A DNA stretch of 64,000 nt from Acinetobacter terrestris (GTDB lineage: Bacteria > Pseudomonadota > Gammaproteobacteria > Pseudomonadales > Moraxellaceae), in NCBI RefSeq assembly GCF_004331155.1, contig NZ_SJNZ01000002.1:1-64000 (forward strand), in the 5' to 3' direction. The notes under the pieces were generated by a model. That model saw only the letters and a program-made list of their open reading frames with translations, had not been told where the DNA came from and did no database searches. Of this stretch, positions 1 through 9,018 are shown piece by piece (position 1 is the first letter of the stretch; the number at the start of each line of letters is the position of its first letter). The translations under genes and the position numbers were made by a program.

Positions 1-73
1 AATAATTCAAGTGAATTTATTTGAAATAAAAACCTTAAAAGCGTTATTTTCACCCGATAAAGTCCCCATCAAA

Positions 74-146
74 CAAGAGAAGCTTAAATGAGCTTCCTCT
101 TGTAAAAATTGTGGGACAGCAGTGCCCTTTGGGGTGCTTTTTTATT
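74..146 (+). terminator. Hairpin pair ending an unseen plus-strand transcript
   Basis: An imperfect inverted repeat (CAAGAG..., 74-102) is followed by a second hairpin (121-137, AGTGCCC/GGGTGCT with G-U pairs) and a T-run at 138-143. The second hairpin has the form of a Rho-independent terminator reading rightwards. No coding sequence is visible in bases 1-120, so the transcript being ended must start left of the window or be a non-coding RNA. Confidence 0.5.
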
Positions 147-211
147 TCTATAAAAAACATTTCTTGCTCAACCCACAATGAGTCTTGCATTTCAAATCCT
201 GAAATGTAGAT

Positions 212-925
212 TTACCACGTTCTTGGATCCCACGGCTTAAATGGCGTAGTCAGTTGTACATCTTCCTCAGGATCATATTTCGCAGGTTTCAACTTTTGAG
301 CTTTTTTACGCACTTTACCTGTATTTTGATCTTGGGCCACAAAGTTAAGACTTTCCGACTTTAACTGGGTAAATGCGATTTCGTTTAAGCCTGCTTTTTC
401 AGGCACGATCATCAAGGGTCCCGAAACTTCACGACGGGTACTTAAATTTTCTTCATCATATTTAATGAAATAAGACTGCCCTGCTTCTAAGGTAAAATCT
501 AAATATTTAGGCTTTTGAAAATGCTGTGTACCCAAAGGACGACTGCTCGATAAACGATACGTTCCTGCGGGCAATTCCATCCAGTAATAATGATTATTCA
601 ATAAACTCGGAATACGCTCACTATTAATAAAAAGACTGGATGCCACAATTTCTTGACGGTTCCATTTGCTGTCAGGTCGGTACATATACACAATGGCAGC
701 TTGATCATTTTGTGCTTGTACAGGCTGAAAGCGCTGTCCTAATTTTTGGTTGACCCAAGCTCCAATGGTAAACATACCCAGACGGTGCTGCTCAATAAAG
801 CCAGGTTCACTGTTAAAATCAACAGGTTTTAAGGTTGATGTTACTTGAGCATGTTCAACAGCAGATTTGCCATGACAACCCATCAAAATAATACTTGCAC
901 AGACCGCAATACAGACTCCACGCAT
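212..925 (-). CDS. DUF2846-type outer-membrane lipoprotein
   Basis: Predicted lipoprotein of 237 aa. The N-terminus is a short hydrophobic signal ending in the lipobox L-M-G-C, so Cys17 is the likely lipidated residue and no Asp follows it, which suggests outer-membrane sorting. Residues of about 75-170 resemble the DUF2846 domain: a strand-rich segment with R-P-D-S-K-W, then L-P-A-G-T-Y-R, typical of small beta-sandwich lipoproteins. The C-terminal 40 residues are basic then acidic and look disordered. The start is supported by a GAGGGA ribosome-binding site. The gene follows the clpX terminator, so it probably has its own promoter. The function of the family is unknown. Confidence 0.75.
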   Translation of the reverse strand: MRGVCIAVCASIILMGCHGKSAVEHAQVTSTLKPVDFNSEPGFIEQHRLGMFTIGAWVNQKLGQRFQPVQAQNDQAAIVYMYRPDSKWNRQEIVASSLFINSERIPSLLNNHYYWMELPAGTYRLSSSRPLGTQHFQKPKYLDFTLEAGQSYFIKYDEENLSTRREVSGPLMIVPEKAGLNEIAFTQLKSESLNFVAQDQNTGKVRKKAQKLKPAKYDPEEDVQLTTPFKPWDPRTW

Positions 926-1080
926 GATTTTCCCTCACCGCGTATTTTTTATTTTTTGTACTCAATTAAACACTTAATTTTTCGCTATTATTAATCGCGA
1001 TATTAATTTTACTTCGTTAATTTTATTTAGACGTCCACGCCTAGTGATTAAGATTAACATTCAGTTTTATTTTTGGAAAT

Positions 1081-1117
1081 AAAAAACGTGCGAAAACACC
1101 AGTTTTCCGCACGTTTC
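1081..1117 (-). terminator. Rho-independent terminator after clpX
   Basis: On the minus strand AAACGTGCG pairs with CGCACGTTT across a 16-nt loop and is followed by a T-run. It lies 14 bases past the clpX stop codon and closes the clpP-clpX transcript. Confidence 0.85.
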
Positions 1118-1131
1118 AGACGAATAGCGAA

Positions 1132-2442
1132 TTAAGCAGATTTAGAATTTACAACTTTCAAATCTACTTTAAGCGCAGCTTCAGTCTCTGCTTTAGGTTG
1201 ACGCTCTGCCTTTAACTCTGGCTTTCCTTCACCACTAATCACCGCATCATTTACAATCACAGTACCCACATCGGTACGGCTTGGTAAATCATACATGGTT
1301 TCAAGTAAAGAATTTTCCAGGATTGAACGCAGACCACGTGCACCTGTATTGCGTTCTAATGCTTTTTTAGCAACAGCACGCAATGCAGAATCTTCAAATA
1401 CAAGGTCAACATTTTCCATACCGAATAAATATTGGTATTGGCGTATTAAGGCATTTTTAGGTTCAGTCAGAATCTGCATCAGTGCTTCTTCATCCAACTC
1501 TTCCAAAGTTGCAATAACCGGTAAACGACCAATGAATTCTGGAATTAAACCAAATTTCACCAAGTCATTCGCTTCTACTTGACGGAACAAATCAGACAAT
1601 TTTTTAGTTTCGTCTTTTTTCTTCACGTCTGCAGTGAAACCAATACCGCCTTTTTCTTGACGTTGTTGTACGATTTTCTCAAGACCCGAGAATGCACCGC
1701 CACAAATGAACAAGATATTCGAGGTATCAATTTGAATGAACTCTTGTTGCGGATGCTTACGACCACCTTGTGGTGGAATTGAAGCAACTGTACCTTCGAT
1801 CATTTTCAATAATGCTTGCTGAACACCTTCCCCCGATACATCACGGGTAATGGATGGGTTTTCAGACTTGCGGGTAATCTTGTCGATTTCATCGATATAG
1901 ATAATACCCTTTTGCGCTTTTTCTACATCGTAATCCGCTTTTTGAAGAAGTTTCTGTACGATGTTTTCAACGTCTTCACCGACATAACCGGCTTCGGTTA
2001 ATGTCGTTGCATCTGCCATAGCAAATGGAACATCTAAAAGACGCGCTAAAGTTTGAGCAAGTAAGGTTTTACCTGAACCTGTTGGTCCAACCAGCAAAAT
2101 ATTACTTTTCGAAAGTTCTACAGCATCATCAGGTTTATGGCCTGAGTTGGTGACTTTTAAACGTTTGTAATGGTTATAAACCGCAACTGAAAGCGTTTTT
2201 TTCGCGACATCTTGACCAATGACATATTGATCAAGCGCAGCACGAATTTCATGTGGTTTTGGCAAAGGTTTAGTTGCCCAATCACCAGATTCGACTTGCT
2301 GACTGGTCTGGACTAAATCTAGGCATACGTCCACACACTCATTACAGATGTAAGCGTCCTCACCTGCAATCAGTTTCCCGACTTCAGACTGCGTTTTACC
2401 GCAAAATGAACAATGCTTTTGTCCTTGAGGATGTTCGGACAT
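1132..2442 (-). CDS. clpX: ATP-dependent Clp protease, ATP-binding subunit ClpX
   Basis: AAA+ unfoldase (436 aa) that recognises tagged substrates and feeds them to ClpP in the cytoplasm. The N-terminal zinc-binding domain shows paired cysteines at 11/14 and 33/36. Walker A (GPTGSGKT) is at about 119-126, the pore loop GYVG at about 152-155, and Walker B (IYIDEID) at about 180-187. Further on come the RKH pore loop and the ClpP-docking loop G-G-I-G-F. I chose ATG at 2442, five bases after a GGAG; a GTG two codons upstream would overlap that GGAG. It lies 27 bp downstream of clpP, so the two are very probably one transcript. Confidence 0.98.
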   Translation of the reverse strand: MSEHPQGQKHCSFCGKTQSEVGKLIAGEDAYICNECVDVCLDLVQTSQQVESGDWATKPLPKPHEIRAALDQYVIGQDVAKKTLSVAVYNHYKRLKVTNSGHKPDDAVELSKSNILLVGPTGSGKTLLAQTLARLLDVPFAMADATTLTEAGYVGEDVENIVQKLLQKADYDVEKAQKGIIYIDEIDKITRKSENPSITRDVSGEGVQQALLKMIEGTVASIPPQGGRKHPQQEFIQIDTSNILFICGGAFSGLEKIVQQRQEKGGIGFTADVKKKDETKKLSDLFRQVEANDLVKFGLIPEFIGRLPVIATLEELDEEALMQILTEPKNALIRQYQYLFGMENVDLVFEDSALRAVAKKALERNTGARGLRSILENSLLETMYDLPSRTDVGTVIVNDAVISGEGKPELKAERQPKAETEAALKVDLKVVNSKSA

Positions 2443-2469
2443 ATTCACTCCAATATTAAAATCTGAAAA

Positions 2470-3075
2470 TTATGGACGTTTACTTAACACTTCATCCACG
2501 AGACCGTATTCTTTCGCAGCCTGAGCTGTCATAAAGTTGTCACGGTCAGTATCTCTTGCAACAGTTTCATAGTCTTGACCACTATGCTCTGCCATTAAAC
2601 GGTTTAAACGTTCTTTGATGAATAGAATTTCACGGGCGTGAATTTCAATATCCGATGCCTGGCCACGGAAACCACCGAGTGGCTGGTGAATCATGACACG
2701 GGCATTTTCCAAGCAATAACGTTTGCCTTTTGCACCGGCATTCAACAAGAACGCACCCATAGATGCCGCTTGACCCATACAATAAGTCACCACATCCGGT
2801 TTAATAAACTGCATGGTGTCATAAATTGCCATACCTGCAGTTACAGAACCACCTGGTGAGTTAATATAGAGGTGTATATCTTTATCTGGGTTCTCTGCTT
2901 CTAAAAACAACATCTGCGCAACAATTAAGTTGGCCATGTTGTCTTCAACTTCACCGCTCATAAAGATGACACGCTCACGTAAAAGACGTGAAAAAATATC
3001 AAAAGAACGCTCACCACGAGACGATTGTTCTACAACCATTGGTACTAAAGCGTTATTAATTGTTGGAACATACAT
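2470..3075 (-). CDS. clpP: ATP-dependent Clp protease proteolytic subunit ClpP
   Basis: Serine protease subunit (201 aa) that forms the tetradecameric degradation chamber capped by ClpX. The catalytic triad is visible as Ser105 in GQAASMGA, His130 in MIHQP and Asp179 in the DTDRDNF segment. The handle helix and the INSPGG oxyanion-region motif (about 71-76) are intact. Length is normal for the family. It is the first gene of the clpP-clpX pair and lies downstream of tig, from which it is separated by a strong terminator, so a promoter is expected at about 3080-3220. Confidence 0.98.
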   Translation of the reverse strand: MYVPTINNALVPMVVEQSSRGERSFDIFSRLLRERVIFMSGEVEDNMANLIVAQMLFLEAENPDKDIHLYINSPGGSVTAGMAIYDTMQFIKPDVVTYCMGQAASMGAFLLNAGAKGKRYCLENARVMIHQPLGGFRGQASDIEIHAREILFIKERLNRLMAEHSGQDYETVARDTDRDNFMTAQAAKEYGLVDEVLSKRP

Positions 3076-3225
3076 ACGTTATTTATTCCTAAATTTTTTG
3101 TTACTCAACTCATAGTCACAATATGAGGGATAATTGTCGAAATTGCAAAATATTCCCAATTAAATAACAGATATTTTTTGCATAAGCATTATTAATACAA
3201 GCCACGCTCAGTATAAGCCAATGCA

Positions 3226-3255
3226 TAAAAAAAGGCGCATGATGCGCCTTTTTTC
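3226..3255 (-). terminator. Terminator between tig and clpP
   Basis: AAGGCGCAT/ATGCGCCTT is a near-perfect palindrome flanked by A-run and T-run, so it can act in either direction. On the minus strand it ends tig. Confidence 0.9.
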
Positions 3256-3267
3256 GATCAGCTAAAC

Positions 3268-4602
3268 TTAGCCTTGTTGACGAGCTTGTTGCTCTTTCAA
3301 CAATTCTTCGTAGCTTACCGCTGTATCAGTCACTTTAGCAGACGCTAAAATGTGATCAACAATTTGATCTTCTAATACAACCGCTTCGATTTGAGCACGT
3401 TGCTGTTTGTCATTTTTGAAGTATTCAATCACTTCAGTCGGGTCTTCGTAAGAAGAAGCCATGTCGTCGATATAAGCTTCAACGCGAGCAGGATCAACTT
3501 CGATTTTAGCATCAGCTAAAACTTTGCTCACCAACACACCCAATTTAACTGCTTTTTGAGCTTGTTCTTTGAACAAGTCATCTGGAAGCATGCTGCTGTC
3601 AAATGCTTGCGCACCTTGAGCACCAAACTGTTGAGTGAATTGTTGAATCATTTGTTGACGTTGACGGTCAATTTCTTGAGCCAACATAGATTCAGGAACT
3701 TCAACTTCGTTTGCAGCTACAAGCGCGTCAAAAGTCGCAGCTTTAACTTGATTACGAAGACCGTTCTTCACTTCACGATCCATGTTTTTGCGAACGTCAG
3801 CTTTTAATTTTTCAACGCCTTCTTCTTCAGTTAAACCAAAGGTTTTCAAGAATTCAGCATCAATTTCTGGAAGTTTTGGTTTTTCAACCAGTTTCACAGT
3901 AATTTTGAACTGTGCAGCTTTACCAGCAAGGTTTTCAGCTTGGTAGTCTTCAGGGAAAGTAACATCAATCACTTTCTCTTCGCCTTTCTTCATTCCAACG
4001 ATACCGTCTTCGAAGCCAGGAATCATGCGACCAGAACCTAAAACAAGTTTAAAGTCTTCAGCAGTACCACCTTCAAACTTTTCACCATCAACAGTACCTT
4101 CGAAATCGAAAGTTACTTGCATGTCTTTTTTAGCCATGCCTTTGGTTTCAGCCCAACCTTGACGTTGTTTCTGAAGATTTTCAATCATCTGGTCAACGTC
4201 TTTGTCGTTAACTTCAGTTGTTTTACGTTCAACTTCCAAAGCGTCAAAAGCTTTCACTTCAACTTCTGGATAAACTTCTACAGTTGCTTCATAAACAAGA
4301 GCATCTTCTTTATTTTCAACTTTATCAATGTTTGGCATGCCAACAGCATTGATTTTTTCTTGCTGAATTGCTTCGAATACTGTGTCACGAATTACATCGT
4401 TCACAACTTCTTGATAAATACCCGCGCCATATTCACGACGTACAACATTCAAAGGCACTTTACCTGGACGGAAGCCGTTGATCTTCACAGTTTTAGCAGT
4501 GCGTTTTAAACGAGCTTCAAATTGCTCGTTCACACGGCTCGTCGGTACAGATACATTTAAACGACGGGCAACGCCCGAAACCGCTTCAGAAGTTACTTGC
4601 AT
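3268..4602 (-). CDS. tig: Trigger factor, ribosome-associated chaperone
   Basis: Trigger factor (444 aa) binds the ribosome exit tunnel and folds nascent chains, with a peptidyl-prolyl isomerase domain in the middle. The N-terminal ribosome-binding loop contains the signature G-F-R-P-G-K-V-P (about 43-50). The FKBP-type domain lies at about 150-245 and includes FEGTVDGE and [10 protein letters not shown]. The C-terminal helical arms complete the protein. The longest open frame extends 25 residues upstream, but ATG at 4602 has a GAGGA ribosome-binding site and gives the conserved family start (MQVTSEAV). It precedes clpP-clpX in the usual order. Confidence 0.97.
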   Translation of the reverse strand: MQVTSEAVSGVARRLNVSVPTSRVNEQFEARLKRTAKTVKINGFRPGKVPLNVVRREYGAGIYQEVVNDVIRDTVFEAIQQEKINAVGMPNIDKVENKEDALVYEATVEVYPEVEVKAFDALEVERKTTEVNDKDVDQMIENLQKQRQGWAETKGMAKKDMQVTFDFEGTVDGEKFEGGTAEDFKLVLGSGRMIPGFEDGIVGMKKGEEKVIDVTFPEDYQAENLAGKAAQFKITVKLVEKPKLPEIDAEFLKTFGLTEEEGVEKLKADVRKNMDREVKNGLRNQVKAATFDALVAANEVEVPESMLAQEIDRQRQQMIQQFTQQFGAQGAQAFDSSMLPDDLFKEQAQKAVKLGVLVSKVLADAKIEVDPARVEAYIDDMASSYEDPTEVIEYFKNDKQQRAQIEAVVLEDQIVDHILASAKVTDTAVSYEELLKEQQARQQG

Positions 4603-5530
4603 GGCTTCCTCGATATAGAAATAGTAATTGCAATTTTGAAAGTGCCATATTATATGACAACATTGGAAGATATACAAAACAGGATGATTTAACCATTAAA
4701 TTTTAAGCTTTCTTCCGATAAAAATCCGTTTTTATTTCAATTTCCTAACATTTTATCTGCCAAAGACGCTCATTTCGTATATATTTTAGCTAAAAGCGTA
4801 AATTTTTCCAAGTTTGAGTTCTTTGCTGATTTAATTCATGCATCTTAAAGTAGTGTTGGATCATTGCTTATATTGACCAATAAAAAACCTGCATCAACTT
4901 TTAACAATTCCAATCACTGCACATCAGTTTTTAATGACTTGGAAAAATATATAACTCACCAATGCCATCGTTCCAACTTCTCTTCATCACATTCATCATC
5001 CAAAACAAAAACGGATGATCTGTGTGTAATTTCATTACAAGACATCTCTTTCATCACAAAAGATCTAGAATAAGTTGGGTATCCCTCTCCCATCGAGTGA
5101 AAAGATCCATTAAACGTTGCAGATTATTTGTATGAAATTATAAAGTCCAGACAGAGATTTTAAAAATGAGGCTGAACATCTGGAATTAAAATTACTTTTT
5201 TGTTTTGGCATGAATTTATAATTCAAGATAATTGTAACCAGCTTATGCGGTGGCTTTAACTCGAGCTATTCCAAATAAATGTAAGCGATGAAATCGAATA
5301 AACATGATTTAACATTAAATTAACTGTTCGATATCATAAATTGCTTAAAAAATGCTAAATATCAGTATGATTAAAATTCACAATCATAAAGAACGAATCA
5401 AGAGATTTTATAGATATATATTTAAAATCATATGCTTGATAAAAATTTATCGTATTTTATTATTCTTTCTTGGAATTATAAATACGATAATGATCGCAAA
5501 CTCCAATCCAACTTAATAGTTATAAAAAAT
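4603..5530. other. Long AT-rich intergenic region between tig and piuA
   Basis: This stretch holds no convincing gene. A 69-codon open frame at 4864-5073 starts with TTG and has unremarkable composition, so I do not call it. The left end must carry the divergent tig promoter. The right end carries iron-regulatory sites: a GATAATGAT-containing half-site (5485-5499, 9 of 14 positions of the 7-1-7 Fur model) lies upstream of the stronger box at 5529-5551. I see nothing else I can name. Confidence 0.5.
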
Positions 5531-5551
5531 AAGAATCATTATTATTCTCAT
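5529..5551 (+). promoter_or_regulatory. Fur-box candidate upstream of piuA
   Basis: The inverted repeat AGAATCAT-T-ATTATTCT lies about 32 bp before the receptor start codon. It matches 13 of 19 positions of the classical Fur consensus by eye. The position and the downstream gene make iron repression likely. The assignment is inferred from the sequence only. Confidence 0.6.
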
Positions 5552-5582
5552 ACCTTTTCCCAGTACACTTTTTGAGTTAGAA

Positions 5583-7862
5583 ATGGCCTTCATTAAAACA
5601 CGCAAAAAAATCGTATCTTCTGCGATTGTGTCATCACTTTCAGTCATGGCGGGTAATGCAATTGCACAAGATCAAGTGACCCAACTTGATACTATTCGTA
5701 CTCAAGCAGAAACAGAACAAACACTTAAAGTCGATAAATCTGCGAATTCCAAGTTTGTTGCTCCACTGCTCGATACGCCTAAATCAGTTTCTGTGATTTC
5801 TAAACAGCTGATTGCAGATACTCAAGTGACAACTTTAAGCGATGCTTTGCGTACTGTGCCTGGTATTACTTTAGGCGCGGGTGAAGGTGGTAACCCAAAT
5901 GGCGATCGTCCATTTATTCGTGGTTATAACTCTGAAAGTTCGATGTATGTGGATGGTGTGCGTAGCGCAACTTCACAAAACCGTGAAATGTTTGCTGTAG
6001 AACAAGTGGAAGTTACTAAAGGTTCTGCATCTGCAATGGGTGGTGCGGGTACCACTGGCGGTAGCATCAACATGATTTCTAAAGTTGCGAAGCAAGGTGA
6101 CTTCCTAGAAGGTTCTGTTGGCGCAGGTACAGACAATTACCAACGTATTACTTTAGATGGCAACAAAGATTTTGGTAATGGCATTGCAGCCCGTGTTGCG
6201 GTATTGGGCCACAAAAATGAAAAAGCGGGTCAAGCCGATGGTGCTGAATATGCACGTGCCGGTATTGCGCCAAGTATTACTTTTGGTTTAGACACCCCTA
6301 CTCGTGCAACTTTAAGCTATTACTACTTAAAATCTGACGATACTCCAGATTCAGGTGTTCCATATTGGAATTCTGCAGACAATACTGCTACTGGTAAACC
6401 ATTAAATGCTAAACAAGGCATTTACTACGGCTGGAAAGACCGTGATTTCCAAAAACAGGAAAATCAGATTGGTACAATCAAGTTAGAACATGATTTAACC
6501 GACAATTTAACCATTAGCAATACTGCTGTGTATAGCAATTCTAAAAACGATTATCTATGGACCAACCCAGATGATTCTCAAGGGAACATTTATAAAAATG
6601 ATAATGTGTGGGCACGTGTAAACTCTCGTGTCGCTGATACAGATACCTTTACCGACCAGCTGGCATTAACCGGCAAGTTCAATACTGGTGCTCTTGAGCA
6701 TAGCTTTAACTTGGGCGCTGAATATTCAGATCAGGAAACTGACCGTACCCAATACATTATTGATGGCCTTAACGCTACAGGTAGTGCAAATAATGCCTGT
6801 ACGCCTGCCAATATTACTTCGGGTTGGTGTACTTCTGTTCAAAATCCTAATCGGGGGCCATGGACAGGAAGTATCAGTACAGAAGGTGCAGACCAATACA
6901 ATACACAAACCAAATCCACTTCTGTTTATTTCTTAGACAGCATTGAATTCAATCCACAATGGATTTTAGACTTGGGCGTTCGTTGGGACAAGTTTGATAC
7001 TGAACAAACCATGACTTATGGTGCACGCAATAGTGCTGTTTTAGGATCATCCACTACCCCCCCAACAAAACTAGTTGGCGAGAAAGACACAGCTGAAAGT
7101 GATACTGACTTCTTTACTTATCAAGCAGGTCTTACTTTTAAACCTGTAGAGCATGGTTCAATCTATGCAAGCTATGCAACATCTGCAAACCCTGTTGGTG
7201 TAGATGCTGGTGACGGTTCCGAAGGGGTAGGTGCGGCATATAGCAACTTAGATCCTGAAGAAAGCCAAACTTTTGAAATTGGTACTAAATGGGATCTTTT
7301 ACAAGATCGCTTGAATTTAACTGCCGCAATTTTCCGTACTGAAAAGCAGAATGCTCGTATTCAGTTGACTCCTACCACTTATAGCAACATTGGTGAAAGT
7401 AAAGTTGACGGTATCGAGCTTGGCTTGAACGGTAAAATTACTGACAAGTGGGATATCTCTGCAGGCTATACCTATCTAGATAGTGAAGCGACTAAGAATG
7501 GCGTAAGCTGTCGCGGTACAACCTGTACTGACCAAACTGTATTTAACGGTAACCAAATGCCTAACGTTCCTAAAAACAGCGCTACACTTTGGACAACATA
7601 TCAAGTTCTTCCACAACTTCAACTTGGTGCGGGTGCAACCGCAATGGATAAAGTCTACGGTGACTTAGCCAATACCAAGTATGTTCCAGGTTACGTGCGT
7701 TACGATGCCATGGCACGTTACAACGTAAACAAAAATGTTGATCTGCAATTGAACGTCAACAACTTGTCTGACGAACGCTACTTCACGAAAGCTTATGCAT
7801 CACATTATGCAACTGAAGCAGAAGGCCGTAGCGCTGTATTGTCTCTAAACTTCAAATACTAA
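5583..7862 (+). CDS. piuA: TonB-dependent catecholate siderophore receptor, PiuA/Fiu-like
   Basis: Outer-membrane TonB-dependent receptor (759 aa) for ferric catecholate-type siderophores. It has a signal peptide ending near N-A-I-A-Q. The plug domain spans about 60-165 with L-L-D-T-P-K-S-V-S-V-I, F-I-R-G-Y, M-Y-V-D-G-V-R and the conserved V-E-V-T-K-G-S. A 22-strand barrel follows to an aromatic C-terminal residue (LNFKY). I recognise it as close to the Acinetobacter PiuA receptor. A PiuC dioxygenase gene follows after a terminator, repeating the fiu-ybiX pairing of Escherichia coli. Regulation by Fur is likely. The exact ligand cannot be told from sequence. Confidence 0.9.
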   Translation: MAFIKTRKKIVSSAIVSSLSVMAGNAIAQDQVTQLDTIRTQAETEQTLKVDKSANSKFVAPLLDTPKSVSVISKQLIADTQVTTLSDALRTVPGITLGAGEGGNPNGDRPFIRGYNSESSMYVDGVRSATSQNREMFAVEQVEVTKGSASAMGGAGTTGGSINMISKVAKQGDFLEGSVGAGTDNYQRITLDGNKDFGNGIAARVAVLGHKNEKAGQADGAEYARAGIAPSITFGLDTPTRATLSYYYLKSDDTPDSGVPYWNSADNTATGKPLNAKQGIYYGWKDRDFQKQENQIGTIKLEHDLTDNLTISNTAVYSNSKNDYLWTNPDDSQGNIYKNDNVWARVNSRVADTDTFTDQLALTGKFNTGALEHSFNLGAEYSDQETDRTQYIIDGLNATGSANNACTPANITSGWCTSVQNPNRGPWTGSISTEGADQYNTQTKSTSVYFLDSIEFNPQWILDLGVRWDKFDTEQTMTYGARNSAVLGSSTTPPTKLVGEKDTAESDTDFFTYQAGLTFKPVEHGSIYASYATSANPVGVDAGDGSEGVGAAYSNLDPEESQTFEIGTKWDLLQDRLNLTAAIFRTEKQNARIQLTPTTYSNIGESKVDGIELGLNGKITDKWDISAGYTYLDSEATKNGVSCRGTTCTDQTVFNGNQMPNVPKNSATLWTTYQVLPQLQLGAGATAMDKVYGDLANTKYVPGYVRYDAMARYNVNKNVDLQLNVNNLSDERYFTKAYASHYATEAEGRSAVLSLNFKY

Positions 7863-7901
7863 GCTCAATTAAAACCATAAATTAATTATGGATTTGATTT
7901 T

Positions 7902-7929
7902 AAATAGCCTCATAATGAGGCTATTTTTA
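7902..7929 (+). terminator. Terminator after piuA
   Basis: AATAGCCTC/GAGGCTATT with a 5-nt loop and a T-run. It sits between piuA and piuC, so piuC is either read by partial read-through or has a separate promoter. Confidence 0.85.
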
Positions 7930-7967
7930 TAGCTATACAAAATTCATTCTTCCAAAGGTGTATTGCC

Positions 7968-8651
7968 GTGATTCATCATATTCCTAACGTCCTGACTAAA
8001 GAACAAGTTCAATATTTCCGCGAAGAAATGAATAAAATTGAATGGGTCAATGGTAAAGTCACTGCGGGTACACTTTCAGCTACGGTCAAACAGAACCAAC
8101 AGCTTCCAGAAGATCTTCCGCTGACCCATCATTTAAGTACGATTATTTTAGAATCACTCGGACAACATCCATTATTCCTGTCTGCCGCCATTCCTTTAGA
8201 CATCATTCCTCCCCTGTTTAACCGTTATGAACGCAATGAAGCCTTTGGTTTTCATGTCGATAATTCAATTCGTCGAATCCGAGGAACCAATGAGCGTTTA
8301 AGAACCGATTTGTCCTGTACAGTTTTTTTAAGCGAACCAGAAGAATATGAAGGTGGTGATTTAGTCATCGAAGACACATATGGCTACCATGAAGTTAAAC
8401 TTCCGGCAGGCGACATGATTCTCTACCCTTCCACAAGCTTGCATGAAGTTACGCCTGTGACCTCCGGTTGCCGTATGGCATCCTTCTTTTGGGTGCAAAG
8501 CATGATTCGTGATGAAGCAGAACGTCATATGTTATTTAATCTTGATCAGAGCATTCAGAACCTGCGTATGCAGCTGGGGGACCAGCATGCTGAAGTGATC
8601 AAGCTGACCAATCTTTATCATAATTTAATGCGTAAATGGGCTGAACTTTAA
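7968..8651 (+). CDS. piuC: PKHD-type Fe(II)/2-oxoglutarate dioxygenase PiuC (YbiX family)
   Basis: Non-haem iron dioxygenase (227 aa). The double-stranded beta-helix core shows the 2-His-1-carboxylate triad H96-x-D98 and H159, and the 2-oxoglutarate-binding Arg169. This matches the PiuC/YbiX family, which is genetically linked to catecholate receptors but whose substrate is not established. The start codon is GTG, preceded by AAAGG at the right spacing. The gene follows piuA by about 105 bp. It is about the same length as the second copy at 11347, and the two share motif order (SEPEEYEGG versus SEPDEYAGG). Confidence 0.93.
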   Translation: MIHHIPNVLTKEQVQYFREEMNKIEWVNGKVTAGTLSATVKQNQQLPEDLPLTHHLSTIILESLGQHPLFLSAAIPLDIIPPLFNRYERNEAFGFHVDNSIRRIRGTNERLRTDLSCTVFLSEPEEYEGGDLVIEDTYGYHEVKLPAGDMILYPSTSLHEVTPVTSGCRMASFFWVQSMIRDEAERHMLFNLDQSIQNLRMQLGDQHAEVIKLTNLYHNLMRKWAEL

Positions 8652-8667
8652 GCTTTATAACGCCAAA

Positions 8668-8704
8668 ATAAAAAAGGCTGCTGGAACTTAATATCAGGCA
8701 GCCT
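8668..8704 (-). terminator. Minus-strand terminator facing the iron-uptake genes
   Basis: AGGCTGC/GCAGCCT hairpin whose T-run lies on the minus strand only. No intact minus-strand gene precedes it; the only candidate is the remnant at 8749-8865. Confidence 0.65.
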
Positions 8705-8748
8705 AACCAGTAACTTGCAAGTATTTGAATTCTTAATTATTTTATCTT

Positions 8749-8865
8749 TTAGTCGAATTTAACTTCTTTGACATCGTTTTTCCCTTTAAGCATGATTGCT
8801 TTATCTAATAAATAAGCGCGAATTAAGTCATATTTCCATCCAATTTCATCATCATTAAATACTTG
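8749..8865 (-). pseudogene. 3' remnant of an unidentified gene
   Basis: This minus-strand frame is open for 38 codons before its stop and then meets TAA upstream (8866-8868). No start codon with a ribosome-binding site exists. The peptide (W-K-Y-D-L-I-R-A-Y-L-L-D-K-A-I-M-L-K-G) has the composition of a real protein C-terminus, and a minus-strand terminator lies 45 bp downstream. I read it as the tail of a gene whose 5' part has been lost, at the edge of the second receptor module. I do not recognise the family. Confidence 0.45.
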
Positions 8866-8876
8866 TTACTATTGTT

Positions 8877-8895
8877 AATGATAATAATTATCATT
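8877..8895 (+). promoter_or_regulatory. Perfect palindromic Fur box
   Basis: The 19-bp sequence AATGATAATAATTATCATT is an exact palindrome and matches all 14 informative positions of the 7-1-7 Fur model (TGATAAT-N-ATTATCA). It lies 123 bp before the receptor start at 9019. Strong Fur control of the second receptor module is expected. Confidence 0.88.
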
Positions 8896-9018
8896 AGAAT
8901 TCGCATCAATTGTTACAGGCCATAACAATATCTCCGCTTTTGCTGCTATTTTGCCGACTTTAAAAGTTGCAAGGCAGTAATGGAATTTTGTCATATACGA
9001 TATTAGGGATTAGCTACA

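Noticed and set aside
187-205. Hairpin CATTTCA/TGAAATG after the DUF2846 gene
   Set aside because: No T-run follows on the minus strand, so I do not call it a terminator.
4864-5073. 69-codon open frame in the tig-piuA gap
   Set aside because: Starts with TTG, has no ribosome-binding site, low-complexity Ser/Thr-rich composition in AT-rich DNA, and no recognisable motif.
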